Assembly: GCF_035555955.1 (NCBI RefSeq)
Contig: NZ_DATMGA010000016.1
Location: 226,056 to 290,055, forward strand
DNA length: 64,000 bases
Direction: 5' to 3'
Source of the DNA: Eoetvoesia sp035555955
GTDB lineage: Bacteria > Pseudomonadota > Gammaproteobacteria > Burkholderiales > Burkholderiaceae_B
The translations under genes and the position numbers were made by a program. The notes below the pieces were generated by a model, which worked only from the letters and a program-made list of their open reading frames with translations, did no database searches and was not told the origin of the DNA. Positions 24,856-39,800 of the stretch are shown here, piece by piece. Position 1 is the first letter of the stretch. Each line of letters starts with the position of its first letter.

Positions 24856-27800
24856 ATGGCCGCAGAAGTCGCAGTTGTTACAAAAGTTACGGGCCAAGCC
24901 TGGATCCGTACCGATGACGGGCAACTTGTTGCAGTGCACGAAGGGCAGCGCATTCCCCTGGATACGGTAATCATCACGGGCGACGGGGCCAGCGTGCAAT
25001 TGTCCGCGGATGGCGTGCCTTCCATCATGGTCGGCGCAAACCGTGAGTTCGTGTTCAGCGGCGATGTCGTTCAAACAAATGTCGATTCGGCCGACTCGGC
25101 CGTAAGCGACACTCCGGCGCTCAATACGTTGGCCACGCTGCTCAACAGCGGCCAGGATCCCTTCGCGGTCCTGGAAGCCACCGCAGCCACCAAGCCCGAC
25201 GACAGGGCGTTTTCCATACATGTATCCAATCTTGGGTCGGCCGGCAATTTCGACCATGTAAGCGGCCTGGTTCGCCTGTTGGGCATTCAATTGTCGTCGT
25301 TGCCGCTGAACGAACAAACCACCGGGTTCACGACACCACTGGTGGGAACCCTGGATAATTTCTTCACCCATGGGTCGGGCAGCCACGGAGATGCCAGCGG
25401 GAACGACAGCGGCTCCGGCTCGGGTTCCGGATCGATCTCTTCCCTGGCTGTCTCGGGCAATTCTCCAGCCCTGGTTCCCGCCAGGGCCAGCATAGCGTTC
25501 GACACCATCGCCGGCGACAACATCATCAACAGCATCGAGGCACGCGGCGATGTACTGGTTTCGGGAAGTGTCGGCGGCGATGTGCGGGCCGGCGATCTCG
25601 TCAGGGTCACAGTTGGCGACGTCGTTTATGTAACCAGCGTGCAGGAGGGGTCCGTCTGGTCGGTGAATGTTCCCGGCTCGTTGCTTTCCGGCCATGGCAG
25701 CATCAGCGCCCAGGTTGCCACTACCGGCGCTGACACCCAGTCGACGTCGGCCACTGTGGAACAGTCGTACGCCACCGATCTAAGCGCCACGGCAACCATT
25801 ACCATTGACAGTGTTGCGAACGACTACATCGTGAATGCGGCGGAGTCCGCCGGCACAATCGCCATAACCGGGAAAGTGGGCGGCGATGCCAAGGCGGGCG
25901 ACGTCGTCACCGTGACGGTGGGCGGCCATACATTCATCGCCACTGTGGGTGCAGACAATACCTGGTCGGTGAACGTGGCCGGCTCCGCCCTGGTGGGCAG
26001 CACCTCCGTCAGCGCGGCGATATCGGCCAGCGACGCAGCAGGCAATACCGCGACCGCCAGCGCTACGCATGCATACAGCGTGGACCTGGCCCCTACAGCG
26101 CAAGCCGGCAGCGTGCAGGGTGTGGAAGATACGCCGTTGGTGCTCACCTGGAACGATTTCAAGGTTACCGATGATTCCCGGGCTTCGGAGCAGGGCCTGC
26201 ACATTACGGGCCTGCCGGGCAACGGCGTGCTGGAGTATTCCAGCGATCCGGGCGCGGCCAATGCGGTATGGACCACGGTAACGCTGACGAACGGCCACTA
26301 CGACATCTCGCGGGCCGACATCGAGGCGGGCAAGCTGCGTTTCGTGCCGGGCGAGAATGAGTCGAGCAGCGGCTCGGGCGCGGCGGGCGTGGGCAACGGC
26401 CATGCCGACTATGCGCAAATCACGTACCAGCCGGTGGATGGCCAGAACGTCGGCCAGTCGTCGGTGCTGACGGTGGACATGACGCCGGTGGCGGATGCGC
26501 CCACGGTAAGCCTGTCGCTGGGCGACATCAGCGAAGGGGGCAGCGGCGGGGCGACGTTCACGTTCGACGGCATCACGCTGCAGGTGGGCGCGGATGGCTC
26601 GGTCAGTGCGTCGGGCTCGGGCTTGACCGGCAGCTTGCAGACGTCCCCCTTTGATGCCTCCACGGGCGGGAACATCAACGACAACGATCCCCATACAGAT
26701 GTGATTGCCGTAATCGGCAATTTCGATCAGGTCGTGCATGGCCGGGACGGCCATGAGTGGGAGAACCTGCACGGCATCAGCGGCAATGGCGACTACGTGT
26801 TCTTCAGCAAGGCGGAAAGCGCCTACCAGATCACGAACGAGGTGATCAACGTCAACAATGGCGTGGCGCAGATTTCGGCGACGGTGACGGATCTGGCTAC
26901 TGGCATTTCGATGAACCTGAACAATATCCGCGGGATATTGTTCGGCGACGGAGGCAGCGTAGGCGGGGATGCCTCGAAGCATATTTCCGGTCTGGATACA
27001 CAGACCGTAGAGGGCGGCTACCACGATGTGGATGTCCACGTGGTGGCGGCGCTGACAGACCGGGACGGCAGCGAGTCGCTGTCGGGCGTAACACTAAGCG
27101 GGGTGCCCGCGGGGGTCACTATAGATGGCGCCATCCAGTTGAGCAACGGCGACTGGTTCGTGGCCAACGACTCGAACCAGATGACGGTGGATACGCACCT
27201 GACGATGCGTGTTCCGAACGGCACGGAACCGTTCAGCCTGACGGCCAGCGCGACCTCCAGCGAATACGGCGCGAGTGCGAATTCGAGCACGACGACGGTG
27301 ACGCTGGATGCGGTGGACGTGGAAGCCAGCGCCACGATCACGATCGACAACGTGACAGGCGACAACGTGGTCAACGCCGCGGAGGCGGCCGGCACGGTTG
27401 CCGTGACTGGCTCGGTGGGCGGTGATGCCAAGGCCGGCGATACGGTAACGGTTCACATTGGGGATCACAGCTTCACCACGACGGTTGCCGAAGGCAAGAC
27501 CTGGACGGTGGGTGTCGATGGCTCTGTATTGGCCGGCAACACGTCGATCAGCGCTTCGGTGACGGCCAGCGATGCAGGCGGCAATACGACCACAGTTTCC
27601 GCCACGCATGCCTATGGTGTCGACACTTCGGCAAATGCCGCGATCACGATTGACTCGGTCACCGCCGACAATATTGTGAATGCGGCGGAGTCCGCGGGTT
27701 CAGTAGTGATCACGGGCGCCGTGGGCGGCGATGCCAGCGTTGGCGATACGGTTACAGTACAAATTGGCGATCAAGTTCTGACGACGCGCGTGGTCGAAGG

Positions 27801-30800
27801 CAACACCTGGTCGGTGAGTGTCGATGGTTCCGTCCTGGCCGGCAACACATCCATCAGCGCCTCGGTCTCGGCCAGCGATGCTGTTGGCAATACCACCAGG
27901 GCCAGCACCAGCCAGTCCTATGGCGTAGATACCTCGGCGAGTGCGACGATCAGCATTGATGCCGTTACCAGCGATAACGTGGTCAATGCCGCAGAGTCCG
28001 GCGGTACGGTAACGATTACGGGTTCCGTTGGCGGAGACGCGAAGGAAGGCGACACGGTTACGGTTCACGTTGGAGAGCGTGAGTTCACGGCAACGGTGGC
28101 CGAAAATGGCACGTGGTCGGTCGACGTGGCGGGTTCCGTCTTGACCGGCAACACATCGATTAGTGCCTCGGTTTCGGCCAGCGATGTCGCGAGTAACACT
28201 ACGACGGCCAATGCCAGCCATACTTACACAGTTGATACGACAGCAGAAGCGACGATCAGCATTGATGCTGTTACCAGCGATAACGTGGTCAATGCCGCAG
28301 AGTCTGGCGGTACAGTAACGATCACAGGTTCTGTGGGCGGTGATGCCAAGGAAGGTGACACGGTCACGGTTCATGTGGGTGATCAAGAATTCTCGGCGAC
28401 AGTAGCAGAGAATGGCACGTGGTCAGTGGGCGTGGATGGTGAGCTCCTGGCTGGCCATACGTCGGTGAGTGCGTCGGTGGCGGCTAGCGATGCCGCCGGC
28501 AATACCACGACGGCCAACGCCAATCACACTTACAGTGTGGATACTGTCGCCAACGCGACGATCACGATCAACGACGTGACGGCCGACAACGTGGTGAATG
28601 CCGCGGAATCCGGTGATACGGTAACGATTACGGGTTCCGTGGGCGGCGATGCCAAGGAAGGCGATACGGTCACGGTTCATGTCGGAGAACATGAGTTCAG
28701 CGCGACAGTGACAGAAAATGGAACGTGGTCGGTTGGTGTGGCGGGTTCCGTCTTGGCTGGCAATACGTCGGTGAGTGCGTCGATTACGGCGACGGATGCC
28801 GCCGGCAATACGGCTACGGCGGATGCCTCGCACAGCTATACTGTAGACACCACAGCCAGTGCGACGGTCACGATCAACGACGTGACGGCCGACAACGTGA
28901 TCAACCACGCTGAATCCAACGCGACGGTAACGATCACGGGCTCTGTGGGTGGCGACGCCAAGGAAGGCGATACGGTCACGGTTCATGTCGGAGAACATGA
29001 GTTCAGCGCGACAGTGACAGAGAACGGCACCTGGTCGGTCGATGTGGCGGGTTCTGTTCTGGCTGGCAACACGTCGATTAGTGCTTCGGTCTCGGCCAGC
29101 GATGCGGCGGGCAACACCACGACGGCCAATGCCAGCCATACTTACACAGTTGATACGACAGCAGAAGCGACGATTGCGATTGATTCGATTACTGCTGACA
29201 ACGTGGTGAATGCCGCGGAGTCTGGCGGTACGGTCACGATCACGGGTTCCGTGGGTGGGGATGCCAAGGAAGGTGACACGGTCACGGTTCATGTTGGAGA
29301 ACATGAGTTCTCGGCGACGGTGGCAGAAGGCGGCACGTGGTCGGTTGGCGTAGCAGGTTCTGTTCTGGCTGGCAATACGTCGGTAAGTGCGTCGATCACG
29401 GCGATAGATGCCGCCGGCAATACAGCTACGGCGAATGCGGCACAATCTTATACGGTTGACACCGTAGCAAATGCGACGATCAGCATTGATGCTGTTACCA
29501 GCGACAACGTGGTCAATGCCGCGGAGTCCGGCGGTACGGTGACGATCACAGGTTTCGTTGGCGGTGACGCCAAGGAAGGTGATACGGTCACGGTTCATGT
29601 TGGAGAACATGAATTCGCGGCGACGGTGGCAGAAGGTGGCACGTGGTCGGTGGGCGTGGATGGTGCGCTCCTGGCTGGCAACACGTCGATTAGTGCCTCG
29701 GTTTCGGCTAGCGATGCGGCAGGCAATACCACGACAGCTAACGCCAACCACACTTACAGCGTGGATACTGTCGCCAGTGCCACGATCACGATCAACGATG
29801 TGACGAATGACAACGTGGTGAATGCGGCAGAGTCTGGCGGTATGGCCACGATCACGGGTTCCGTGGGCGGAGACGCCAAGGAAGGCGACACGGTTACGGT
29901 TCACGTTGGAGAGCATGAGTTCTCGGCGACGGTGGAAGAAGGCGGCACGTGGTCGGTGGATGTTGCCGGCTCGGTGTTAGCCGGCAATACCTCGGTGAGC
30001 GCGTCGATCACGGCGACGGATGCCGCGGGTAATACGGCCACGGCAAATGCGGCGCAATCTTATACGGTTGACACCGTGGCGAATGCGACGGTCAGTATTG
30101 ATGCTGTTACCAGCGATAACGTAGTGAATGCCGCAGAGTCCGGCGATACGGTCACGATCACGGGCTCCGTGGGTGGCGACGCCAAGGAAGGCGACACAGT
30201 CACGGTTCATGTTGGAGAGCATGAGTTCGCGGCGACAGTGGCAGAAAATGGCACGTGGTCGGTTGGCGTGGCAGGTTCGATTTTGGCCGGCAATACATCG
30301 ATTAGTGCCTCGGTTTCGGCTAGCGATGCCGCCGGCAATACCACGACGGCCAACGCCAGCCATACTTACACAGTTGATACGACAGCAGAAGCGACGATTG
30401 CGATTGATTCAGTTACGGCCGACAACGTCGTGAACGCGACGGAATCCGGCAGTACGGTAACGGTTACGGGTTCCGTGGGTGGCGATGCCAAGGAAGGTGA
30501 TGCGGTCACGGTTCACGTTGGAGAACATGAGTTCTCGGCAACGGTGGCTGAAAATGGCACGTGGTCGGTCGATGTGGCGGGTTCCGTCTTGGCCGGCAAT
30601 GCCTCGGTGAGTGCGTCGATTACGGCGACAGATGCCGCGGGCAATACGGCGACGGCGAATGCGGCGCAGTCTTATACGGTTGACACGACAGCGGAAGCGA
30701 CGATTTCGATCGATTCGGTTACTTCGGATAACGTGGTGAATGCTGCGGAGTCTGGTGACACAGTAACGATCACGGGCTCCGTGGGCGGTGATGCCAAGGA

Positions 30801-33800
30801 AGGCGACACAGTCACAGTTCATGTTGGAGAACATGAGTTCACGGCGACGGTGGCGGAAGGTGGCACTTGGTCGGTCGATGTGGCAGGTTCTGTCTTGGCT
30901 GGCAATACGTCGGTGAGTGCGTCGGTGGCGGCTAGCGATACGGCGGGTAACACTACGACGGCCAACGCCAACCACACTTACAGCGTAGATACTGTCGCCA
31001 GTGCTACGATCACGATCAACGACGTGACGAGCGACAACGTTGTGAATGCGACGGAGTCTGGCGGTACGGTCACGATTACGGGTTCCGTGGGTGGTGATGC
31101 TAAGGAAGGTGATACGGTCACGGTTCACGTCGGAGAGCATGGGTTTACGGCTACAGTGACAGAAGGCGGCACCTGGTCGGTTGACGTAGCGGGTTCTGTC
31201 TTGGCTGGCAATACGTCGGTGAGCGCGTCGATCACGGCGATGGATGCCGCGGGTAATACGGCTACGGCGAATGCGGCGCAATCTTATACGGTTGACACGA
31301 CAGCGGAAGCGACGATTGCGATCGATTTGGTTACTTCGGATAACGTTGTCAATGCGGCAGAGTCTGGTGGTACGGTAACGATCACAGGCTCTGTTGGCGG
31401 GGACGCCAAGGAAGGCGACACGGTCACAGTTCATGTCGGAGAACATGAGTTCAGCACGACAGTGACAGAGAACGGCACGTGGTCGGTGGGGGTGGAAGGT
31501 GAGCTCTTGGCCGGCAATACGTCGGTGAGTGCGTCGATTACGGCGACAGATGCTGCGGGCAATACGGCGACGGCGAATGCTGCGCAATCTTATACGGTTG
31601 ACACCGTGGCGAATGCGACGGTCACGATCAACGATGTGACGGCCGACAACGTGATCAATCACGCTGAATCTAACGCGACGGTAACGATCACAGGTTCTGT
31701 GGGCGGTGACGCCAAAGAAGGCGATACGGTCACAGTTCACGTTGGAGAGCACGAGTTCACGGCGACGGTGACAGAAAACGGCACCTGGTCGGTAGGCGTG
31801 GATGGTGCGCTTCTGGCTGGCAATACGTCGGTGAGTGCGTCGGTGGCGGCTAGCGATGCCGCCGGTAACACTACGACGGCCAATGCCAGCCACACTTACA
31901 GTGTGGATACTGTTGCGAATGCGACGGTCAGTATTGATGCGATTACCAGCGATAACGTGGTGAATGCCGCAGAGTCCGGCGATACGGTAACGATTACGGG
32001 TTCTGTGGGCGGTGATGCGAAGGCAGGTGACACAGTCACGGTTCATGTTGGAGAGCATGAGTTCACGGCAACGGTGGCCGAAAATGGCGCCTGGTCGGTC
32101 GATGTAGCGGGTTCCGTTTTGGCCGGTAATACCTCGGTAAGTGCGTCGGTTTCGGCGACGGATGCCGCTGGCAATACGGCTACGGCGAATGCCTCGCACA
32201 CCTATACCGTTGACACCACAGCCAATGCGACGATCACGATCAACGATGTGACGAGCGATAACGTTGTGAACGCGACGGAGTCTGGTGGCACGGTAACGAT
32301 TACGGGTTCTGTGGGCGGTGACGCCAAGGAAGGCGACACAGTCACGGTTCATGTTGGAGAGCATGAGTTCACGGCAACGGTGGAAGAAGGTGGCACCTGG
32401 TCGGTCGGCGTGGCTGGCTCGATCCTGGCTGGAAACACCTCAGTCAGCGCCTCGGTGGCGGCTAGCGATACGGCGGGTAACACCACGACGGCCAACGCCA
32501 GCCACACTTACAGTGTAGATACGGCTGCGGAAGCGACGATCAGCATTGATGCAGTTACCAACGATAACGTGGTGAATGCCGCAGAGTCCGGCAATACGGT
32601 AACGATCACAGGTTCCGTGGGTGGCGATGCGAAGGCAGGCGACACGGTTACGGTTCATGTTGGCGAGAGTGAGTTCTCGGCGACGGTGACAGAAGGTGGC
32701 ACCTGGTCGGTTGACGTAGCGGGTTCCGTCCTGGCCGGTCATACCTCGGTGAGTGCGTCGATTACGGCGACGGATGCCGCGGGTAATATGGCCACAGCGG
32801 ATGCCTCGCACAGCTATACGGTTGACACGACGGCGGAAGCGACGATTGCGATTGATTCGATTACTGCCGACAACGTTGTGAATGCGACGGAGTCCGGTGA
32901 CACGGTGACGATCACGGGTTCCGTTGGCGGCGATGCCAAGGAAGGCGACACGGTCACAGTTCATGTTGGCGAGAGTGAGTTCTCGGCAACGGTGGCCGAA
33001 AATGGCTCCTGGTCGGTCGACGTAGCGGGTTCTGTTCTGGTTGGCAATACGTCGGTGAGCGCCTCGATTATGGCGACGGATGCCGCCGGCAATACGGCCA
33101 CGGCAAATGCGGCGCAATCTTATACCGTTGACACCACAGCGAATGCCACGATCACGATTAACGACGTGACGGCCGACAATGTTGTGAATGCGGCAGAGTC
33201 TGGCGATACGGTAACGATTACGGGTTCCGTGGGTGGTGACGCGAAGGCAGGCGATATGGTCACGGTTCACGTGGGTGATCAAGAGTTCACCGCGCAGGTG
33301 ACCGCGGATAAGAGTTGGTCGGTGGGCGTGGATGGTGCGCTTCTGGCCGGCAATACCTCGGTGAGTGCGTCGATTACGGCGACGGACGCAGCCGGGAATA
33401 CGGCTACGGCAAATGCGGCGCAGTCTTATACGGTTGACACCGTAGCGAATGCGACGGTCAGCATTGACGCTGTTACCAGCGACAACGTGATCAACCATGC
33501 TGAATCCAATACGACGGTAACAATTACCGGTACGGTTGGCGGAGACGCTAAGGAAGGCGACACAGTCACGATTCACGTCGGAGAACATGAGTTCAGCGCG
33601 ACAGTGGCAGAGAACGGCACCTGGTCGGTCGATGTGGCAGGCTCGGTGTTAGCCGGCAACACATCGATCAGTGCCTCGGTCTCAGCCAGCGACGCGGCTG
33701 GCAACACTGCGACGGCCAACGCCAGCCATACCTACAGTGTAGATACGACAGCAGAAGCGACGATTATGATCAACGATGTGACGGCTGACAACGTTGTGAA

Positions 33801-36800
33801 TGCCGCGGAGTCTGGCGATACGGTAACGATCACGGGCTCCGTTGGCGGCGATGCCAAGGAAGGCGACGCGGTCACAGTTCACGTTGGAGAACATGAGTTC
33901 TCGGCGACAGTGGCAGAAGGTGGCACGTGGTCAGTCGACGTGGCGGGTTCTGTCTTGGCCGGCAATGCCTCGGTGAGTGCGTCGATTACGGCGACGGACG
34001 CAGCCGGGAATATGGCTACGGCGAATGCGGCGCAATCTTATACGGTTGACACGACAGCGGAAGCGACAGTTGCGATCGATTCAGTTACGGCCGACAACGT
34101 CGTGAACGCGACGGAGTCTGGCGGTACGGTGACGATCACGGGTTCCGTGGGTGGTGATGCTAAGGAAGGTGACACGGTCAAGGTTCATGTCGGAGAACAT
34201 GAGTTCAGCGCGGCAGTGACAGAGAACGGCACCTGGTCGGTTGACGTAGCAGGTGCCGTCTTGGCCGGCAATACGTCGGTGAGTGCGTCGATTACGGCGA
34301 CAGATGCCGCGGGCAATACGGCGACGGCGAATGCCAGCCACACTTACAGTGTGGATACTGTCGCTAACGCGACGATCACGATCAACGACGTGACGGCCGA
34401 CAACGCCGTGAATGCGGTAGAGTCCGGTGGCACGGTAACGATTACGGGTTCTGTGGGCGGTGACGCCAAGGAAGGCGATACGGTCACGGTTCACGTCGGA
34501 GAACATGAATTCGCGGCAACGGTGGCAGAAGGTGGCACGTGGTCAGTCGATGTGGCGGGTTCCGTCTTGGCCGGCAATGCCTCGGTGAGTGCGTCGATTA
34601 CGGCGACGGACGCGGCCGGCAATACAGCCACGGCGGATGCCTCACACGCCTATACGGTTGACACTGTAGCGAATGCGACGATCAGCATTGACGCTGTTAC
34701 CAACGACAACGTGATCAACCATGCTGAATCCAATGCGACGGTAACGATCACGGGTTCCGCGGGTGGCGATGCGAAGGAAGGTGACACGGTCACAGTTCAT
34801 GTTGGGGAACATGAGTTCAGCGCGACAGTGACAGAGAACGGCACCTGGTCGGTGGACGTAGCAGGTTCTGTCCTAGCCGGTAATACATCGATCAGTGCAT
34901 CAGTGGTGGCTAGCGATGTGGCAGGTAACACCGCGACGGCCAACGCTAGCCATACCTACAGTGTAGATACGACAGCAGAAGCGACGATTGCGATTGATTC
35001 GATTACGGCCGACAACGTCGTGAATGCTGCGGAGTCCGGCGATACGGTAACGATTACGGGTTCCGTGGGTGGTGACGCCAAGGAAGGTGACACAGTCACA
35101 GTTCATGTTGGAGAACATGAGTTCTCGGCGACGGTAGCAGAAGGTGGCACATGGTCGGTCGACGTGGCGGGTTCTGTCTTGGTCGGCAATACGTCGGTGA
35201 GTGCCTCGGTTTCGGCCAGCGATGCGGCGGGTAATACGACTACAGCTAACGCCAGCCATACTTACAGCGTGGATACTGTCGCGAATGCGACGATCAGCAT
35301 TGACGCTGTTACCAGCGACAACGTTGTGAATGCGACGGAGTCCGGAGACACGATAACGATCACGGGTTCTGTGGGCGGAGACACCAAGGAAGGTGACACG
35401 GTCACGGTTCATGTCGGAGAGCATGAGTTCACGGCAACAGTGACAGAGAACGGCACCTGGTCGGTGGGTGTTGCCGGCTCGGTGTTAGCCGGCAATACGT
35501 CGGTGAGTGCGTCGATTACGGCGACGGATGCCGCCGGCAATACCACGACGGCCAACGCCAATCACACTTACAGTGTGGATACTGTCGCCAACGCGACGAT
35601 CACGATCAACGACGTGACGGCTGACAATGTGGTGAATGCCGCGGAGTCCGGCGATACGGTCACGATTACGGGTTCCGTGGGTGGTGACGCCAAAGAAGGC
35701 GATACGGTCACGGTTCACGTGGGAGATCAAGAGTTCACTGCAGAGGTGACTGCGGATAAGAGCTGGTCGGTGGGTGTGGATGGTGCGCTCCTGGCAGGGA
35801 ATGCGTCGGTGAGTGCCTCAGTTTCGGCCAGCGATGCGGCGGGTAATACCACGACAGCTAACGCCAACCACACTTACAGTGTAGATACGGCTGCGGAAGC
35901 GACGATCAGCATTGATGCTGTTACCAGCGACAACGTTGTGAATGCGACGGAGTCGGGCGAAACGGTAACGATCACGGGCTCCGTTGGCGGTGACGCCAAA
36001 GAAGGCGACACGGTCACGGTTCACGTTGGAGAGCATGAGTTCTCGGCAACGGTGGCTGAAAATGGCACCTGGTCGGTCGATGTGGCGGGTTCCGTCTTGG
36101 CCGGCAATACGTCGATGAGTGCGTCGATTACGGCGACGGATGCCGCGGGTAATACGGCTACGGCGAATGCCTCGCATAGCTATACGGTTGACACGACAGC
36201 GGAAGCGACGATTGCGATCGATTCGATTACGGCCGACAACGTTGTGAATGCGACGGAATCCGGCAGTACGGTAACGATTACGGGTTCTGTGGGTGGTGAC
36301 GCGAAGGTAGGCGATACGGTCACGGTCACAGTGGGTGAGCAGTCGTTTAGCGCGACAGTGGTTGAGGGTAATACCTGGTCGGTGGGCGTGGATGGTGCGC
36401 TCCTGGCAGGCAATACATCGATTAGTGCCTCGGTGGCGGCTAGCGATGCCGCCGGTAACACTACGACGGCCAACGCCAGCCATACTTACAGTGTGGATAC
36501 TGTTGCGAATGCGACGATCAACATTGACGCTGTTACCAGCGACAGCGTCGTGAACGCGACGGAGTCCGGCAATACGGTAACGATTACGGGTTCTGTGGGT
36601 GGCGATGCCAAGGAAGGCGATACGGTCACGGTTCATGTTGGAGAGCATGAGTTCTCGGCAACGGTGGTAGAGGGTGGCACCTGGTCGGTTGACGTAGCAG
36701 GTTCTGTTCTGGCCGGTAATACGTCGGTGAGCGCGTCGGTCTCGGCCAGCGATGCGGCGGGTAACACTACGACGGCCAACGCCAGCCATACTTACACAGT

Positions 36801-39800
36801 TGATACGACAGCGGAAGCGACGATTGCGATCGATTCGGTTACTTCGGATAACGTTGTGAACGCGACGGAATCCGGCAATACGGTAACGATTACGGGTTCC
36901 GTGGGCGGTGACGCCAAGGAAGGCAACACGGTTACGGTTCACGTTGGAGAGCATGAGTTCACGGCAACGGTGGAAGAAGGTGGCACCTGGTCGGTCGGTG
37001 TGGCAGGTTCTGTCTTGGCCGGCAATACGTCGATCAGTGCCTCGGTCTCGGCCAGCGATGCGGCGGGCAACACCACGACGGCCAATGCCAGCCACACTTA
37101 CAGTGTGGATACTGTCGCCAGTGCCACGATCACAATCAACGATGTGACGAGTGACAACGTGGTGAATGCCGCGGAGTCTGGTGATACGGTAACGATCACG
37201 GGTTCCGTGGGTGGGGATGCCAAAGAAGGCGATACGGTCACAGTTCATGTTGGAGAACATGAGTTCTCGGCAACGGTGACCGAAAATGGCGCCTGGTCGG
37301 TCGATGTTGCCGGCTCGGTTCTGGCCGGCAATACGTCGGTGAGTGCGTCGGTCACTGCGACGGATGCAGCCGGGAATACGGCTACGGCGGATGCCTCGCA
37401 CAGCTATACGGTAGACACCACAGCCAGTGCCACGGTCACGATCAACGACGTGACGGTCGACAACGTAGTGAATGCGGCAGAGTCCGGCGGTACGGTTTCG
37501 ATCACGGGTTCCGTTGGCGGTGATGCCAAGGAAGGCGACACGGTCACGGTTCATGTTGGAGAGCATGAGTTCACGGCAACGGTGGAAGAAGGTGGCACCT
37601 GGTCGGTCGGCGTGGCTGGCTCGATCCTGGCTGGAAACACCTCGATCAGCGCCTCGGTGGTGGCCAGCGACGTGGCGGGCAATACCACGACAGCCAACGC
37701 CAGCCATAGTTACAGTGTGGATACTGTAGCCAACGCGACGATTGCGATCGATTCGATTACGGCCGACAATGTAGTGAATGCTGCGGAGTCTGGCAATACG
37801 GTAACGATCACAGGTTCCGTGGGTGGCGACGCCAAGGAAGGCGATACGGTCACAGTTCATGTCGGAGAACATGAATTTGCGGCGACGGTGACAGAGAATG
37901 GCACCTGGTCGGTTGACGTAGCAGGTTCGATTTTGGCTGGCAACACGTCGATTAGTGCCTCGGTTTCGGCTAGCGATGCCGCCGGCAATACGGCTACGGC
38001 GAATGCCTCGCATAGCTATACGGTTGACACGGCAGCGGAAGCGACGATTGCGATCGATTCGATTACTGCTGACAATGTGGTAAATGCCGCGGAGTCCGGC
38101 GGTACGGTTACGATCACGGGTTCCGTGGGTGGTGACGCCAAAGAAGGCGATACGGTCACAGTTCATGTCGGAGAGCATGAGTTTACGGCGACGGTGACAG
38201 AAAATGGCAGCTGGTCGGTCGGTGTGGCGGGTTCCGTCTTGGCTGGTAATACCTCGATCAGTGCCTCGGTTTCGGCCAGTGATGCGGCGGGTAACACTAC
38301 GACGGCCAATGCCAGCCACACTTACAGTGTAGATACGGCAGCGGAAGCGACGATCAGTATTGACGCTGTTACCAACGATAACGTGGTGAATGCTGCGGAG
38401 TCCGGCGACACGATAACCATCACAGGTTCCGTTGGCGGTGACGCCAAAGAAGGCGACACGGTCACGGTTCATGTTGGAGAGCATGAGTTCTCGGCGACGG
38501 TGGCAGAAGGTGGCACTTGGTCGGTGGATGTTGCCGGCTCGGTGTTAGCCGGCAATACGTCGGTGAGCGCCTCGATTACGGCGACGGACGCCGCGGGTAA
38601 TACGGCGACGGCAAATGCGGCGCAGCCTTATACGGTTGACACTGTGGCGAATGCGACGATCACGATCAACGATGTGACGGCTGACAACGTGGTGAATGCT
38701 GCAGAGTCCGACGGTATGGTCGCCATTACTGGCACGGTGGGTGGCGATGCGAAGGTTGGTGATACCGTCACAGTCACAGTGGGTGAGCAGTCGTTTAGCG
38801 CGACGGTGACAGAAGGTGGCACCTGGTCGGTTGACGTAGCGGGTTCCGTCCTGGCCGGTCATACCTCGGTGAGTGCGTCGATTACGGCGACGGATACCGC
38901 TGGCAATACGGTTACGGCGAATGCGGCTCAGTCTTATACCGTTGACACCACAGCGAATGCCACGATCACGATTAACGACGTGACGGCCGACAATGTTGTG
39001 AATGCGGCAGAGTCTGGTGGTACGGTTACGATTACGGGCTCTGTGGGTGGTGACGCGAAGGCAGGCGATACGGTCACGGTTCATGTTGGGGAACATGAGT
39101 TCACCGCGACGGTGACAGAAGGTGGCACGTGGTCGGTTGGCGTAGCAGGTTCTGTTCTGGCTGGCAATACGTCGGTAAGTGCCTCGGTTTCGGCCAGCGA
39201 TGCCGCCGGCAATACGACTACAGCTAACGCCAGCCATGCTTACAGCGTAGATACTGTCGCCAGTGCTACGATCACGATCAACGACGTGACGAGCGATAAC
39301 GTTGTGAACGCGACGGAGTCCGGCGATACGGTAACGATCACGGGTTCCGTGGGTGGTGATGCGAAGGAAGGTGACACGGTCACAGTTCACGTTGGAGAAC
39401 ATGAATTCGCGGCAACGGTGGCAGAAAGTGGCACGTGGTCGGTCGACGTAGCGGGTTCCGTCTTGGCTGGCAATACGTCGGTGAGTGCGTCGATTACGGC
39501 GACGGATGCCGCCGGCAATACAGCCACGGCGAATGCCTCGCACACCTATACCGTTGACACCACAGCCAGTGCCACGATCACGATCAACGACGTGACGGCT
39601 GACAACGTTGTGAACGCGGCAGAGTCTGGCGGTACGGTAACCATCACGGGTTCCGTGGGCGGAGACGCCAAAGAAGGTGATACGGTCACGATTCACGTTG
39701 GAGTGCATGAGTTTGCGGCAACGGTGACAGAAGGTGGCACCTGGTCGGTCGATGTGGCGGGTTCTGTCTTGGCCGGCAATACGTCGGTGAGTGCGTCGAT

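Noticed and set aside
35818..38484. Antisense open frame of 888 codons inside the adhesin array (others of 497-651 codons nearby)
   Set aside because: It repeats with the 306-bp unit. The absence of stops in one reverse frame is inherited by every copy, so length is not independent evidence. Translation is Arg/His/Gly-rich and has no known family.
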